A stretch of DNA of 64,000 nt from Ensifer adhaerens (GCF_028993555.1 NZ_CP118610.1:124001-188000); one strand, 5' to 3'; positions 37,309 to 45,525 are shown, counted from the first letter of the stretch. Numbers and translations: made by a program. The notes: a model not told the origin generated them from the sequence alone.

Positions 37309-38493
37309 TCAGGCTTTGACGGCCTTCAGTGCGCGGGCGAAATCTTCCACCACGTCCTCGCTGTCCTCGATGCCGGCCGAGAAGCGCACGGTACCGGCGG
37401 AAATGCCGAGTTCTTCGCGGGCCTCGTCGGTCAGGTTCTTGTGCGTCGTCGTTGCCGGATGGGTGATCAGGCTCTTGCTGTCGCCAAGGTTGTTCGAGAT
37501 CCGGACGATCTCCAGCGCGTTTTGCAGCGCGAAGGCTGCGTCCTTGCCGCCCTTCAGTTCGAAGGCGACGAGGGTGGAGCCGCCGGTCATCTGCTTGGCG
37601 ATGATGTCGGCCTGCGGGTGATCCTTGCGGCCGGGATAGATGACCTTGGCCACCTGCGGCTGCTCAGCGAGGAAATCGGCGACGCGGCGGGCTGTTTCCG
37701 TCTGCTGCTTGACGCGCAGCGGCAGGGTCTCGATGCCCTTCAGGAGCGTCCAGGCATTGAACGGCGACATGGCCGGGCCCGTATGGCGGAAGTAGTCGTG
37801 CAGGTTCTCGTTGATCCATTCCTTGTCGGAAAGCACCACTCCGCCGAGGCAGCGGCCCTGGCCGTCGATGTGCTTGGTGGCGGAGTAGACGACGATATGG
37901 GCGCCGAGTTCCAGCGGCTTCTGGAAGAGCGGAGTTGCGAAGACGTTGTCGACGACGACCTTGGCGCCGATCTGATTGGCGAGCTTGGCGACGCCGGCAA
38001 TGTCGATGACTTCGAGGGTCGGGTTGGTCGGGCTTTCCAGGAAGAAGACCTTGGTATTCTTCTGGATCGCCTTTTCCCAGTTTGCGAGATCGCGACCGTC
38101 GACGAGCGTGCATTCGATGCCGTATTTCGGCGCCAATGTCTCGACCACCCAGCGGCACGAGCCGAAGAGGGCGCGGGCGGCAACGATGTGGTCGCCGGCC
38201 TTGAGCTGGCAGAGGATTGCCGCGGAAACGGCAGCCATGCCCGAAGCCGTGGCGCGCGCGTCTTCGGCGCCTTCCAGCATGCACATGCGCTTCTCGAACA
38301 TGTCATTGGTCGGGCTGCCGTAGCGGGCGTAGATGAAGCCTTCGGTCTCGCCCTTGAACCGGGCTTCGGCCGCTTCGGACGTTTCGTAGACGAAGCCCTG
38401 GGTGAGGAAGATCGCTTCGGAGGTTTCGCCGTGCTGGGAGCGAGTGGTTCCGCCGTGGACCAGTTGTGTTGCGGGGCGCCAGTTTTTGCTCAT
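37309..38493 (-). CDS. metZ: O-succinylhomoserine sulfhydrylase
   Basis: PLP enzyme of methionine synthesis that makes homocysteine directly from O-succinylhomoserine and sulfide. The 394-residue Cys/Met-metabolism protein starts MSKNWRPATQLVHGGTTRSQ and includes YARYGSPTNDMFEKRMCMLE, FLESPTNPTLEVIDIAGVAK and the PLP lysine in VVYSATKHIDGQGRCLGGVV. The MetZ assignment over MetB/MetC rests on overall family resemblance and on a SAM-II riboswitch in its leader, which in alphaproteobacteria typically precedes metA or metZ. Confidence 0.94.
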   Translation of the reverse strand: MSKNWRPATQLVHGGTTRSQHGETSEAIFLTQGFVYETSEAAEARFKGETEGFIYARYGSPTNDMFEKRMCMLEGAEDARATASGMAAVSAAILCQLKAGDHIVAARALFGSCRWVVETLAPKYGIECTLVDGRDLANWEKAIQKNTKVFFLESPTNPTLEVIDIAGVAKLANQIGAKVVVDNVFATPLFQKPLELGAHIVVYSATKHIDGQGRCLGGVVLSDKEWINENLHDYFRHTGPAMSPFNAWTLLKGIETLPLRVKQQTETARRVADFLAEQPQVAKVIYPGRKDHPQADIIAKQMTGGSTLVAFELKGGKDAAFALQNALEIVRISNNLGDSKSLITHPATTTHKNLTDEAREELGISAGTVRFSAGIEDSEDVVEDFARALKAVKA

Positions 38494-38509
38494 GTGACGA
38501 TCACTTTCA

Positions 38510-38544
38510 AAAACAAAAAAACCGGCCGCGAAAACGAGCCGGTT
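38510..38544 (-). terminator. Terminator of the metZ SAM-II riboswitch expression platform
   Basis: On the minus strand AACCGGC (38544-38538) pairs with GCCGGTT (38526-38520) and is followed by seven T's. The 38538-38542 arm can instead pair with the GCCGG just 3' of the aptamer (38551-38555), giving a competing hairpin. This is a plausible transcription-attenuation switch located before the metZ start. Confidence 0.7.
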
Positions 38545-38554
38545 TGACACCCGG

Positions 38555-38612
38555 CCTTTTTAGCTACTTGTTTAACGTGGCTGCAAGCCGACCGGCCAAA
38601 TCACCACGGGAT
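38555..38612 (-). ncRNA. SAM-II riboswitch (metA motif) in the metZ leader
   Basis: The minus strand carries the SAM-II core in order: CCCGTGGTGATTTGGCCGGT (38610-38591), CGGCTTGCAGCCACG, then TTAAACAAGTAGCTAAA. The GTGG/CCAC pairing, the internal CGGCTTGCAGCC element and the A-rich strand with GCTAAA ending form the H-type pseudoknot of the family. Binding of S-adenosylmethionine is expected to reduce metZ expression. Confidence 0.92.
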
Positions 38613-38691
38613 AAAGCTTCAATACTGCTAGGGTGCGCTTGCGTCAATTCCCGGAGTTTGGTTTTGTCTCGCAACTGAAAAGAGGACTGCG

Positions 38692-39789
38692 ATGGGCCGC
38701 GACACTGGGATTTTGGCCGACCGCGCGATTGCCGCGCTGTTCGAAACGGGGCGCCTGAAGAGCGAGAGACCGCTGGATGACGACCAGATCCAGCCGGCAA
38801 GCCTCGACCTGCGCCTTGGCGCCAAGGCCTTTCGCGTCCGTGCGAGCTTCATGCCTGGCCCGTCCCATCTCGTTGCGGACAAACTGGACCGGCTGAAGCT
38901 GCACGTGGTCGATCTCACCGATGGTGCCGTGCTTGAAACCGGCTGCGTCTACATCGTGCCGCTGATGGAGAGCCTGGCGCTGCCTGCGGGCATGTCTGCC
39001 TCGGCCAATCCGAAGAGCTCGACCGGGCGCCTCGACATCTTCACCCGTGTCATCACCGACCGCGCCCAGGAATTCGACAAGATCCCGGCCGGCTATAGCG
39101 GTCCGCTCTATCTCGAAATCAGCCCGCGTACCTTCCCGATCGTCGTGCGCCGCGGCTCGCGCCTATCGCAGATCCGTTTCCGCATGGGGCAATCGATCCT
39201 GTCGGAGCAGGAGTTGGTGGCCCTGCACGAGAGCGATACGCTGGTGGCGAGTGAGCGACCGAATGTCAGCGGTGGCGGCATCGCGCTGTCGATCGATCTG
39301 AAGGGCACCGGTCCGGAGGGCCTGATCGGCTATCGCGGCAAGCACCACACCGCCGTCATCGACGTCGACAAGAAGGCGCAGCATGCGATCTTCGACTTCT
39401 GGGAGCCGCTCTACAGCCGTGGACGCGACGAGCTGATCCTCGATCCGGACGAGTTCTACATCCTCGTTTCGCGCGAGGCAGTGCACGTTCCGCCGCTTTA
39501 TGCCGCCGAGATGACGCCGTTTGATCCGCTGGTCGGCGAATTCCGCGTGCACTATGCCGGCTTCTTCGATCCGGGCTTCGGCCATGCGTCTGCCGGCGGC
39601 AGCGGCAGCCGTGCGGTGCTTGAAGTGCGCAGCCACGAGGTGCCGTTCATCCTCGAGCATGGGCAGATCGTCGGCCGCCTGATCTATGAACACATGCTGG
39701 AACGTCCAGACGGTCTCTACGGCCTCGGCGTCGGCTCCAACTATCAGGCTCAGGGCCTGAAGCTTTCGAAGCATTTCCGCGCCGAGTAG
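38692..39789 (+). CDS. dcd: 2'-deoxycytidine 5'-triphosphate deaminase, long alphaproteobacterial form
   Basis: Deaminates dCTP to dUTP for dTMP synthesis. At 365 residues it is about twice the length of classical Dcd (about 190) and contains two dUTPase-fold halves. The first has IQPASLDLRLGAKAFRV and the catalytic ANPKSSTGRLDIFTRVITDR; the second contains the related FDPGFGHASAGGSGSRAVLE and GQIVGRLIYEHM. Start ATG after AAAAGAGGACTGCG. Divergent from metZ and its riboswitch. Confidence 0.92.
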   Translation: MGRDTGILADRAIAALFETGRLKSERPLDDDQIQPASLDLRLGAKAFRVRASFMPGPSHLVADKLDRLKLHVVDLTDGAVLETGCVYIVPLMESLALPAGMSASANPKSSTGRLDIFTRVITDRAQEFDKIPAGYSGPLYLEISPRTFPIVVRRGSRLSQIRFRMGQSILSEQELVALHESDTLVASERPNVSGGGIALSIDLKGTGPEGLIGYRGKHHTAVIDVDKKAQHAIFDFWEPLYSRGRDELILDPDEFYILVSREAVHVPPLYAAEMTPFDPLVGEFRVHYAGFFDPGFGHASAGGSGSRAVLEVRSHEVPFILEHGQIVGRLIYEHMLERPDGLYGLGVGSNYQAQGLKLSKHFRAE

Positions 39790-39871
39790 GGGATTTTGCC
39801 CAGGCTCCTCGTGCGATACCGCGCAAGGGTCCTTGACAGATCGTCCCGGTTCGGGAAATTTCGGGGGCATC

Positions 39872-39946
39872 GCGGGTGTAGTTCAGTGGTAGAACGCCAG
39901 CTTCCCAAGCTTGATGTCGTCGGTTCGATCCCGATCACCCGCTCCA
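39872..39946 (+). tRNA. tRNA-Gly (CCC anticodon)
   Basis: Acceptor GCGGGTG/CACCCGC with discriminator T and encoded CCA. Anticodon loop TTCCCAA gives CCC, reading GGG. The anticodon stem CCAGC/GCTTG has one C-U opposition, which I recall as normal in alphaproteobacterial copies. T-loop TTCGATC intact. 75 nt including CCA. Confidence 0.95.
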
Positions 39947-40085
39947 ATTCTTCCTGAAGCTTCTTGTCTCCTTCGCGCGAGACCTATGGCCAGTTGCCTC
40001 GCGGACGGTTACTTTATTGCTCGATGAATCATCCCGCGGTTCTAAGGGCCGCCCCTGAGACAAGAAGCGTGCCGGCCCGCTGCCC

Positions 40086-40919
40086 ATGAGATTTCTTCCC
40101 CTGTTCGCCCTTTGCGCGTCCCTGATCGCAACGTCGCTTGCGGCGCAGCCCAGGGATCTGCCCATACTGTTCGACGCGCGCGAACGCATCGCCAAGCCTG
40201 ATCTCACGGGCCTGGCGCGCCTGCGCTTCCTGACGACGGTGGACTTTCCACCGTTCAACTTCATCGACCAGTCAGGCAAGCTTTCCGGTTTTCACGTTGA
40301 TCTCGTGCGCGAGATCTGCCGCGAACTCGACATCGAAGCCAAATGCCAGATCCAGGCCGTGACCTATGCGGAACTGTTGCCGGCGTTGGAGCAGGGGCAG
40401 GGCGAAGCGGTTGCCGCCGGCATTGCCGTCGGTCCGGAACTGCGCCAGCGCTTCGGCTTCTCGCGCGCCTTCATGCGGCTGCCAGCCCGTTTCGCCGTCA
40501 ATTCAAAGGCGGCCGGTGCCGTGACGGGTCCGAAGGACCTTAGCAAAAAATCGGTCGGCGTCGTGGCGGGTACGACGCACGAGGCCATGTTCAAGGCCTT
40601 CTTCCCGAAGATCGAGGCCAAGGTCTTCCCGGATCGCGATGCCATGCTTTTGGCACTGCAGAAGGGCGAAGTGCCGGCGGTCTTTTCCGATGGCTTGCAA
40701 CTTTCCTTCTGGATCTCTGGCACGACTGCGGGCGGCTGCTGCTCGCTCGTCGATGGCGCCTATTTCTCGCAACGCTTTCTCGGTGAAGGCCTGACGATCA
40801 TGAATCGCAAGTCCGAACCGGCGCTGACCCAGGCGATCAACCACGCGCTGCTGGCGCTTTCGCGCAGCGGCCGGCTTGAGGAAATCTACCTGCGCTACTT
40901 CCCGAACGGCATCTACTGA
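40086..40919 (+). CDS. Periplasmic solute-binding protein, amino-acid (SBP family 3) type
   Basis: 277-residue exported binding protein. Signal peptide (FLPLFALCASLIATSLAA), then the SBP_bac_3 pattern: LRFLTTVDFPPFNFIDQSGK, LSGFHVDLVREICRELDIEA, GVVAGTTHEAMFKAFFPKIE and the C-terminal LSRSGRLEEIYLRYFPNGIY. No permease or ATPase gene adjoins it, so it either serves a distant transporter or acts as a sensor. Its last six codons are tandemly duplicated just after the stop. Confidence 0.9.
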   Translation: MRFLPLFALCASLIATSLAAQPRDLPILFDARERIAKPDLTGLARLRFLTTVDFPPFNFIDQSGKLSGFHVDLVREICRELDIEAKCQIQAVTYAELLPALEQGQGEAVAAGIAVGPELRQRFGFSRAFMRLPARFAVNSKAAGAVTGPKDLSKKSVGVVAGTTHEAMFKAFFPKIEAKVFPDRDAMLLALQKGEVPAVFSDGLQLSFWISGTTAGGCCSLVDGAYFSQRFLGEGLTIMNRKSEPALTQAINHALLALSRSGRLEEIYLRYFPNGIY

Positions 40920-40940
40920 GCCCGAACGGCATCTACTGAG
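40901..40940 (+). repeat. Perfect 20-bp tandem duplication across the stop codon
   Basis: CCCGAACGGCATCTACTGAG occurs at 40901-40920 and again at 40921-40940 without a spacer. The first copy encodes the last residues PNGIY and the stop of the binding protein; the second is untranslated. Looks like a recent slippage duplication. Confidence 0.97.
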
Positions 40941-40980
40941 CGCCAGGCAAGCCTGGCGTGACCAGCTGAGAAAGAGGCGG

Positions 40981-41391
40981 TTATCGGCGGAAGCGGGCCA
41001 ACGCCCCGCGCTCGATTGCGGCGCAGGTGAGCTTGTCGAGACCCAGACGATCGCGCAGCAATTGTAAGAACCGGATCTCTTCGTTGCGAATGCGCTGGTC
41101 CGCGGCGGCGATCTCGACCGCTAGGGCATAGGCCGTCTCATGGAACTTTTCCGGAAGCGCCTCGCGCACGATTTCCAGCGCGATGTCGAGCCCCTCGGGC
41201 GCTGCGAGCTGAGCGGAGCATTCGTGGCCGATATGGACGAGCTGGTCCTCGTCGAACCCGTCGAAGACCGGCAGAAACTGCACCAGTCGGCCGATGCGGG
41301 TGAATTCGTCGTCGCTCATCTCGCGGTCGACCGCCGACATCATCACCATGACATAGACGAGGGCTTCGTGGTGGCTGAGGCTTGGCAGCAT
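40981..41391 (-). CDS. TerB-family (tellurite-resistance-like) protein
   Basis: 136-residue all-helical cytoplasmic protein of the TerB/DjlA-like family. Motifs are HHEALVYVMVMMSAVDREMS with the conserved acidic metal-site residues, and the second half YALAVEIAAADQRIRNEEIR with EIRFLQLLRDRLGLD. Start ATG (MLPSLSHHEALV) with GGAAAG upstream, in preference to a further-upstream in-frame codon. Stand-alone members are common in proteobacteria with no demonstrated role in tellurite resistance; no other ter gene is nearby. Confidence 0.88.
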   Translation of the reverse strand: MLPSLSHHEALVYVMVMMSAVDREMSDDEFTRIGRLVQFLPVFDGFDEDQLVHIGHECSAQLAAPEGLDIALEIVREALPEKFHETAYALAVEIAAADQRIRNEEIRFLQLLRDRLGLDKLTCAAIERGALARFRR

Positions 41392-41407
41392 GGGTCTTTC
41401 CGGCGGT

Positions 41408-41456
41408 AGCGCAATTCCGGGCACGGCGTGAAGCGGTTTTTCATCCGGAATTGCAG
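41408..41456. repeat. Rhizobial GCAATTCC palindromic intergenic element
   Basis: Perfect 10-bp arms GCAATTCCGG (41411-41420) and CCGGAATTGC (41445-41454) around GCACGGCGTGAAGCGGTTTT and TCAT. From memory the layout matches a very common Rhizobiaceae intergenic element with the same GTGAAGCGGTTTT core. It lies between the TerB gene and the nuclease-like gene. Confidence 0.65.
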
Positions 41457-41542
41457 AGTTTCAAGGAGCTGGATCATCTCACTGTCGCAACGCTACAGGG
41501 AGAGGATCTGGATGGTTGAGAGCTGGGAGTTGCCGCGGCTGT

Positions 41543-42388
41543 TTACAAGTCCGGCTGCGGCTCGTCCATCCCGGTACCGAGGGTTGGGTCGTCAAACGTC
41601 ATCGGCGTGTGACTGAGGTCGCGCGGGTCCTCGCCATAGAAGCCAAGCTTGGCCTGACGCGCGGCGTCGGCCCGCTTCCCGAGCGCCGAGCCGGGTAGCG
41701 GCGTCGCCCAGCCATTGTCGACGAGCCAGGCTGCGAGGTCCTGTCCGCCGAGCGAGCAGGATGCCGTGGCCGATGGGCCGGCGCTTCCTTCGGGCATGTC
41801 GCAACTGACCGCGCGTGCGCGCAGGAAGTTTCTGAAGGCCGTCCGTGCGACGATGCCACAGGGCCAGCTCTTTCCCCCGGTTTCGCAGGTTCTCTCCGCC
41901 TGTTCGGGCTCGATGCCATCGATCTGCAGTGTGAGCTTGTCGAACTGGATCACACCGGCGGCGATCGCCACGGGGCGATAGAGGATGGTCGGTCCGGCGG
42001 TCGCCTTCGCTTGTTTCTCCGGCGCTGACAGCGGTGCGCGCGGCTCCACCCGTTCGAGCGGTGCGCTGGTTACGATTTCCGGCTGGCCGAACTGTTGCGG
42101 CTCGATGGCGCGTGCTGTTTTTTCCGTCGTGGGCGTCTGCGCTTGATCGCCGGTCGCAGCCGCACCGTTGCCTGCTGTCGGCGTTCCCAAGTCGAGCGGC
42201 ACGTTATCGCCCGTTTCGGCTTCATCCGGTGCCGGTGCGATTTCCGTCAGGTCGGGCGTTTCGAGAACGAGATCCGGCGTGGCGGCACTCTCGCGGTCGC
42301 GGATGGCGGCTGCGCCAGCGTAGAGGATGCCGGTGAAAAGTGCGATCGCGGCGATACCGCCGGCAAGGGTGTATAAATGCTGCCGCAT
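41543..42388 (-). CDS. Thermonuclease-like (SNase-fold) membrane-anchored protein
   Basis: 281-residue protein with an N-terminal anchor (LYTLAGGIAAIALFTGILYA), a Pro/Thr/Glu-rich linker of roughly 100 residues and a C-terminal SNase-like domain. The domain is recognisable from LQIDGIEPEQAERTCETGGK, WPCGIVARTAFRNFLRARAV and LAAWLVDNGWATPLPG with ARQAKLGFYGED. The canonical Arg/Glu catalytic trio is not clearly complete, so nuclease activity is uncertain. Stop 13 bp before the next gene's span; it lies just downstream of the S24 regulator on the same strand. Confidence 0.75.
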   Translation of the reverse strand: MRQHLYTLAGGIAAIALFTGILYAGAAAIRDRESAATPDLVLETPDLTEIAPAPDEAETGDNVPLDLGTPTAGNGAAATGDQAQTPTTEKTARAIEPQQFGQPEIVTSAPLERVEPRAPLSAPEKQAKATAGPTILYRPVAIAAGVIQFDKLTLQIDGIEPEQAERTCETGGKSWPCGIVARTAFRNFLRARAVSCDMPEGSAGPSATASCSLGGQDLAAWLVDNGWATPLPGSALGKRADAARQAKLGFYGEDPRDLSHTPMTFDDPTLGTGMDEPQPDL

Positions 42389-42401
42389 CAGGAAGAACGT
42401 C

Positions 42402-43055
42402 CTATTGGCTGGCCCAGATGATCCGGGCGATCCATTCGATCTGGCTGATCTCGAAGCTCCGGTTCGGGTGCTCCGGGTTGAGTGAGAGGAGTTCGATCGT
42501 GCGCGGCGTCTGGCGCGTCAGCACCTTCGCCATGACCTCGCCTTCGCGTGTCTTGACCACCACACGGTCGCCGCGCCGAACCTGCGCACCCGGATCGACA
42601 ATCAGGGTATCGCCGTCGCGGTAGAGCGGCAGCATGCTGTCGCCCTGGACTTCGAGCGCGTAGATGCCGGTCCGGCGTTCGGCCGCTGTCGGAAAATCGA
42701 TGACGTCCCAGCCCTGACCGGCCGGAAAACCGCCATCGTCGAAGAAGCCGCCTGCGCCCGCCTGGGCAAACCCGATCAGCGGGATCGTCGCGCTTGCAGC
42801 TGCCGGGGCTGCCGCCTCAGCGGCCTCCGGGTTCAACAGGCTGGTGAACTGGTCCATCGTGGCTCCGGTCGCCTCGAGCACCTTCGCGATCGATTCCGTC
42901 GAGGGCCAGCGTTCCCGCCCGTCGGCAGAGTGGCGCTTCGACTTGTTGAAGGAGGTGGGGTCGAGCCCGGCGCGGCGGGCGAGACCCGAAGGCGAGAGCT
43001 GATTGCGCTCGGCCAATGCATCGATGGCGTGCCAGATCGTGCCGTGAGACAACAT
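42402..43055 (-). CDS. LexA/CI-like regulator: HTH plus S24 peptidase domain
   Basis: 217-residue self-cleaving-type repressor. N-terminal HTH (residues ~1-70) with LSPSGLARRAGLDPTSFNKS and WPSTESIAKVLEATGATMDQ; the linker holds an Ala-Gly pair (FAQAGAGGFF) of the kind cleaved in S24 proteins. The peptidase domain has the nucleophile VQGDSMLPLYRDGDTLIVDP and lysine GDRVVVKTREGEVMAKVL. Start ATG (MLSHGTIWHAIDAL). It is divergent from the ChaA-type antiporter gene. Targets unknown; not LexA itself by its HTH. Confidence 0.9.
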   Translation of the reverse strand: MLSHGTIWHAIDALAERNQLSPSGLARRAGLDPTSFNKSKRHSADGRERWPSTESIAKVLEATGATMDQFTSLLNPEAAEAAAPAAASATIPLIGFAQAGAGGFFDDGGFPAGQGWDVIDFPTAAERRTGIYALEVQGDSMLPLYRDGDTLIVDPGAQVRRGDRVVVKTREGEVMAKVLTRQTPRTIELLSLNPEHPNRSFEISQIEWIARIIWASQ

Positions 43056-43239
43056 GCGAAAGGTCCGGGCCGAACGTGGCGGCCGCTTGCTGGGTTTTGT
43101 TCGACGCCACAGTACCGAAACGCGGCGTACCGGTAAAGAATCCGAAGGAAAATAGTCCTTTCTCCGTGATTTGCTTTGGCAGCGGTCGGCCCTATAGTTC
43201 GCTCGACGGACAGGACTGGCTTTCACCGGAGGGAACGGC

Positions 43240-44328
43240 TTGTTGGCGCGCATGAGATCGGAGCGTCTGCTGTTCGTTGCCGTGGCTGCCGCGATCGCCG
43301 GGATCGCGCTGGAGCATCAGCTCCTTGGGATGGGACGTCTGGCCGCGCTTCTCGGGGCCGCCGGTCTCGTGGTGGCGATCGTACTTGCGTCGCTGCGCGT
43401 ATCGCACCATGCCGAGGTGCTGGCATCCAAGGTCGGCGATCCCTATGGAACGATGATCCTGACGCTCTCGGCGGTCCTGGTCGAGGTCGTGGTGCTGGCG
43501 ATCATGATGGCCAGCGAGACCTCGCCGACGCTGGTGCGCGACACGATCTATGCGGCCGTCATGCTCGACATCAACGGCATCTTGGGCCTGGCTGCGCTGC
43601 TCGGTGGCCTGAAACACGGCGAGCAGCCCTATAACGACGATTCCGCCCGCACCTACAGCGTGATGATCCTGACAGCGATGGGGATTTCGATGATCGTGCC
43701 GGAATTCGTGCCGGCGGCGAAATGGCATCTCTATTCGGCTTTCACCATCGGCGCGATGATCACGCTCTATGCCCTGTTCCTGCGCATGCAGGTTGGGGTG
43801 CATAGTTATTTCTTCAGCTACAGCTATCCGAAGGCGAAGGGTGAGGGCAGCGCAGTGCAGCGCGGGCCGGATCAGCCGGTGCTGCCGTCGATCGTGATCC
43901 TGATCCTCGGCATCGTCCTGATCGGCGTGTTGGCGGAAGTGATGTCGTCGCTCCTGACCTCGGGCCTGAAGGGTAGCGGTGCGCCGCCAGCTGTCACGGC
44001 GATCGTGGTTGCCGCAATCTCCGCCTCGCCGGAGATCATGACCGCCATGCGGGCGGCACTCGCCAACCGCATGCAGGCGGTGGTCAATATCGCGCTCGGC
44101 GCCTCGCTCTCGACGGTCATCCTGACCGTGCCTGTCATGGAGGCGATCGCGCTCTACACCGGCCAGCCCTTCCTGATGGCGATGTCGCCGGTGCAGTCGG
44201 TCATGGTGGCGGTCACGTTGATCGTTGCCGCGATCAATCTCAATGACGGACAGACCAATGCCATCGAGGGCATGACGCATTTCGTGCTGTTTGCCACTTT
44301 CGTCATGCTGTCTGCGATCGGGCTCTGA
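43240..44328 (+). CDS. Ca2+/H+ (Na+/H+) antiporter, ChaA family
   Basis: Inner-membrane cation/proton exchanger of 362 residues with about 11 helices. Two CaCA alpha-repeat motifs are visible: GDPYGTMILTLSAVLVEVVV in the first half and AAISASPEIMTAMRAALANR in the second. A cytoplasmic loop (YPKAKGEGSAVQRG) separates the halves. TTG 43240 follows GGAGGGAA by 5 bases; ATG 43252 in frame is too far. ChaA relatives export Ca2+, Na+ or K+ at alkaline pH. Confidence 0.9.
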   Translation: MLARMRSERLLFVAVAAAIAGIALEHQLLGMGRLAALLGAAGLVVAIVLASLRVSHHAEVLASKVGDPYGTMILTLSAVLVEVVVLAIMMASETSPTLVRDTIYAAVMLDINGILGLAALLGGLKHGEQPYNDDSARTYSVMILTAMGISMIVPEFVPAAKWHLYSAFTIGAMITLYALFLRMQVGVHSYFFSYSYPKAKGEGSAVQRGPDQPVLPSIVILILGIVLIGVLAEVMSSLLTSGLKGSGAPPAVTAIVVAAISASPEIMTAMRAALANRMQAVVNIALGASLSTVILTVPVMEAIALYTGQPFLMAMSPVQSVMVAVTLIVAAINLNDGQTNAIEGMTHFVLFATFVMLSAIGL

Positions 44329-44346
44329 TGTGCACCTTGCGTGGTG

Positions 44347-44856
44347 TCAGGCGATCGCCTTGTCACGCGCCTTCCTGGCGACCACCTCTTCGTAGGCGGC
44401 CTGCAGCATGGCGCGCACCCGCGGAGGTCCCTCGATCGGTGTGCCGAGATGCGCGTGGCGCAACTCCTCCATGAATCGATCCCAGAGTTCCGGGCCGCCG
44501 TCTTCCATCAGTTCGGCGCGAATGCTGAGTTCCTCGCTGACCGGCAGGTAGCGCCGCCCCCAGGCGCCAAGCTGGGCCATGATCGGCACCAGCGCGATCG
44601 TCATCTCTGTCAGGCTGTAGATCGCCTTCTGCTTGTGGGTGGGGTCGTCGGCCTTGGTCAGCATGCCTTGCTCGACCAGCATCTTCAACCGGTCCGCCAG
44701 AATGTTCGACGAGATACCCTCTTGTGAGCGCAGCAATTCCCGGAAGTGCCGCTTACCGCCGAAGATCATGTCGCGAATGATCAGCAGGCTCCATTTGTCG
44801 CCGAACACTTCGAGCGAAAGATTGATCGGGCAACCCGAGCGAATGTCGTCCTTCAT
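44347..44856 (-). CDS. HxlR-family transcriptional regulator
   Basis: Small winged-helix regulator, 169 residues. HxlR signature: CPINLSLEVFGDKWSLLIIR, DMIFGGKRHFRELLRSQEGI and SSNILADRLKMLVEQGMLTK. Start ATG with AAAGAGGTGCCA ahead; an in-frame GTG two codons upstream is less likely. Divergent from an SRPBCC gene over a 135-bp spacer holding an inverted repeat, so the pair is a probable regulator and target. Inducer unknown. Confidence 0.93.
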   Translation of the reverse strand: MKDDIRSGCPINLSLEVFGDKWSLLIIRDMIFGGKRHFRELLRSQEGISSNILADRLKMLVEQGMLTKADDPTHKQKAIYSLTEMTIALVPIMAQLGAWGRRYLPVSEELSIRAELMEDGGPELWDRFMEELRHAHLGTPIEGPPRVRAMLQAAYEEVVARKARDKAIA

Positions 44857-44907
44857 TGGCACCTCTTTAAAACCGCTTGCATTATCGCATCAGTGAGGCT
44901 ATCGTGC

Positions 44908-44932
44908 AACTGCTTTCAAAATTATAGCAGTT
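44908..44932. promoter_or_regulatory. Inverted-repeat operator in HxlR/SRPBCC spacer
   Basis: AACTGC (44908-44913) and GCAGTT (44927-44932) flank 13 AT-rich bases. Placed between the two divergent starts, it is the best candidate HxlR binding site. Confidence 0.5.
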
Positions 44933-44991
44933 TTTAAAAGAAACCAGTTAGGCAAGGGCCAACGGTTTTCGAACATCGGAGGAGAGAGAAC

Positions 44992-45465
44992 ATGACCGAC
45001 AGATCCGTGGAACATGCGAGCTTCACCATCGAGCGCAGCTTCAAGGCGACGCCGGAACAGGTGTTCCGGGCTTTCTCCGAGCCGGCCGCCAAGGAACGCT
45101 GGTTCGTCAGTGCTGACGGGCCGGTGGCCGAATTCAACCATGACTTCCGCGTCGGCGGTCGCGAGAGCGGTCGCTTCAGCCAGGACGGCAAAACGATCTA
45201 TCGTGACGACACCACCTATCTCGACATCGTCGAGAACCGCCGGATCATTTTCGCTTATACGATGGCTGAGAACGACAGACGGATTTCCGCGTCCGTCGCG
45301 ACCGTCGACATTCAGCCGGAGGGCAACGGTACGCGCCTCGTCTTCACCGAACAGGTTGCCTTCCTCGACGGGCTCGACAAGCTCGAATACCGGCGCGGGG
45401 GTTGGGAACAACTGATCGGCACGGCGCTGGCAAAGGAATTGGGCGAGGCGGCTGCTGCTGCGTGA
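44992..45465 (+). CDS. SRPBCC / AHSA1-domain protein
   Basis: 157-residue START-like ligand-binding fold. Family features: FTIERSFKATPEQVFRAFSE, PAAKERWFVSADGPVAEFNH, FRVGGRESGRF and C-terminal VAFLDGLDKLEYRRGGWEQL. Start ATG with GGAGGAGAGAGAAC. Divergent from the HxlR regulator. These proteins bind hydrophobic ligands or act as cyclases/dehydratases; the actual ligand cannot be inferred. Confidence 0.9.
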   Translation: MTDRSVEHASFTIERSFKATPEQVFRAFSEPAAKERWFVSADGPVAEFNHDFRVGGRESGRFSQDGKTIYRDDTTYLDIVENRRIIFAYTMAENDRRISASVATVDIQPEGNGTRLVFTEQVAFLDGLDKLEYRRGGWEQLIGTALAKELGEAAAAA

Positions 45466-45525
45466 CGCAGCAATCGGTCTCGCAAGCGACTTGAAACCCT
45501 CGAGGCCTTCCGGTCCTCAGGGGTC

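Noticed and set aside
39872..39946. tRNA-Gly(CCC) as a decayed gene because of a C-U opposition in the anticodon stem
   Set aside because: All invariant positions and the acceptor stem are intact, CCA is encoded, and I recall the same stem in other alphaproteobacterial copies.
40981..41391. TerB gene as evidence of a tellurite-resistance/ter phage-defence operon
   Set aside because: No terA, terC, terD, terE or related gene nearby; stand-alone TerB-like proteins are common housekeeping-type genes.
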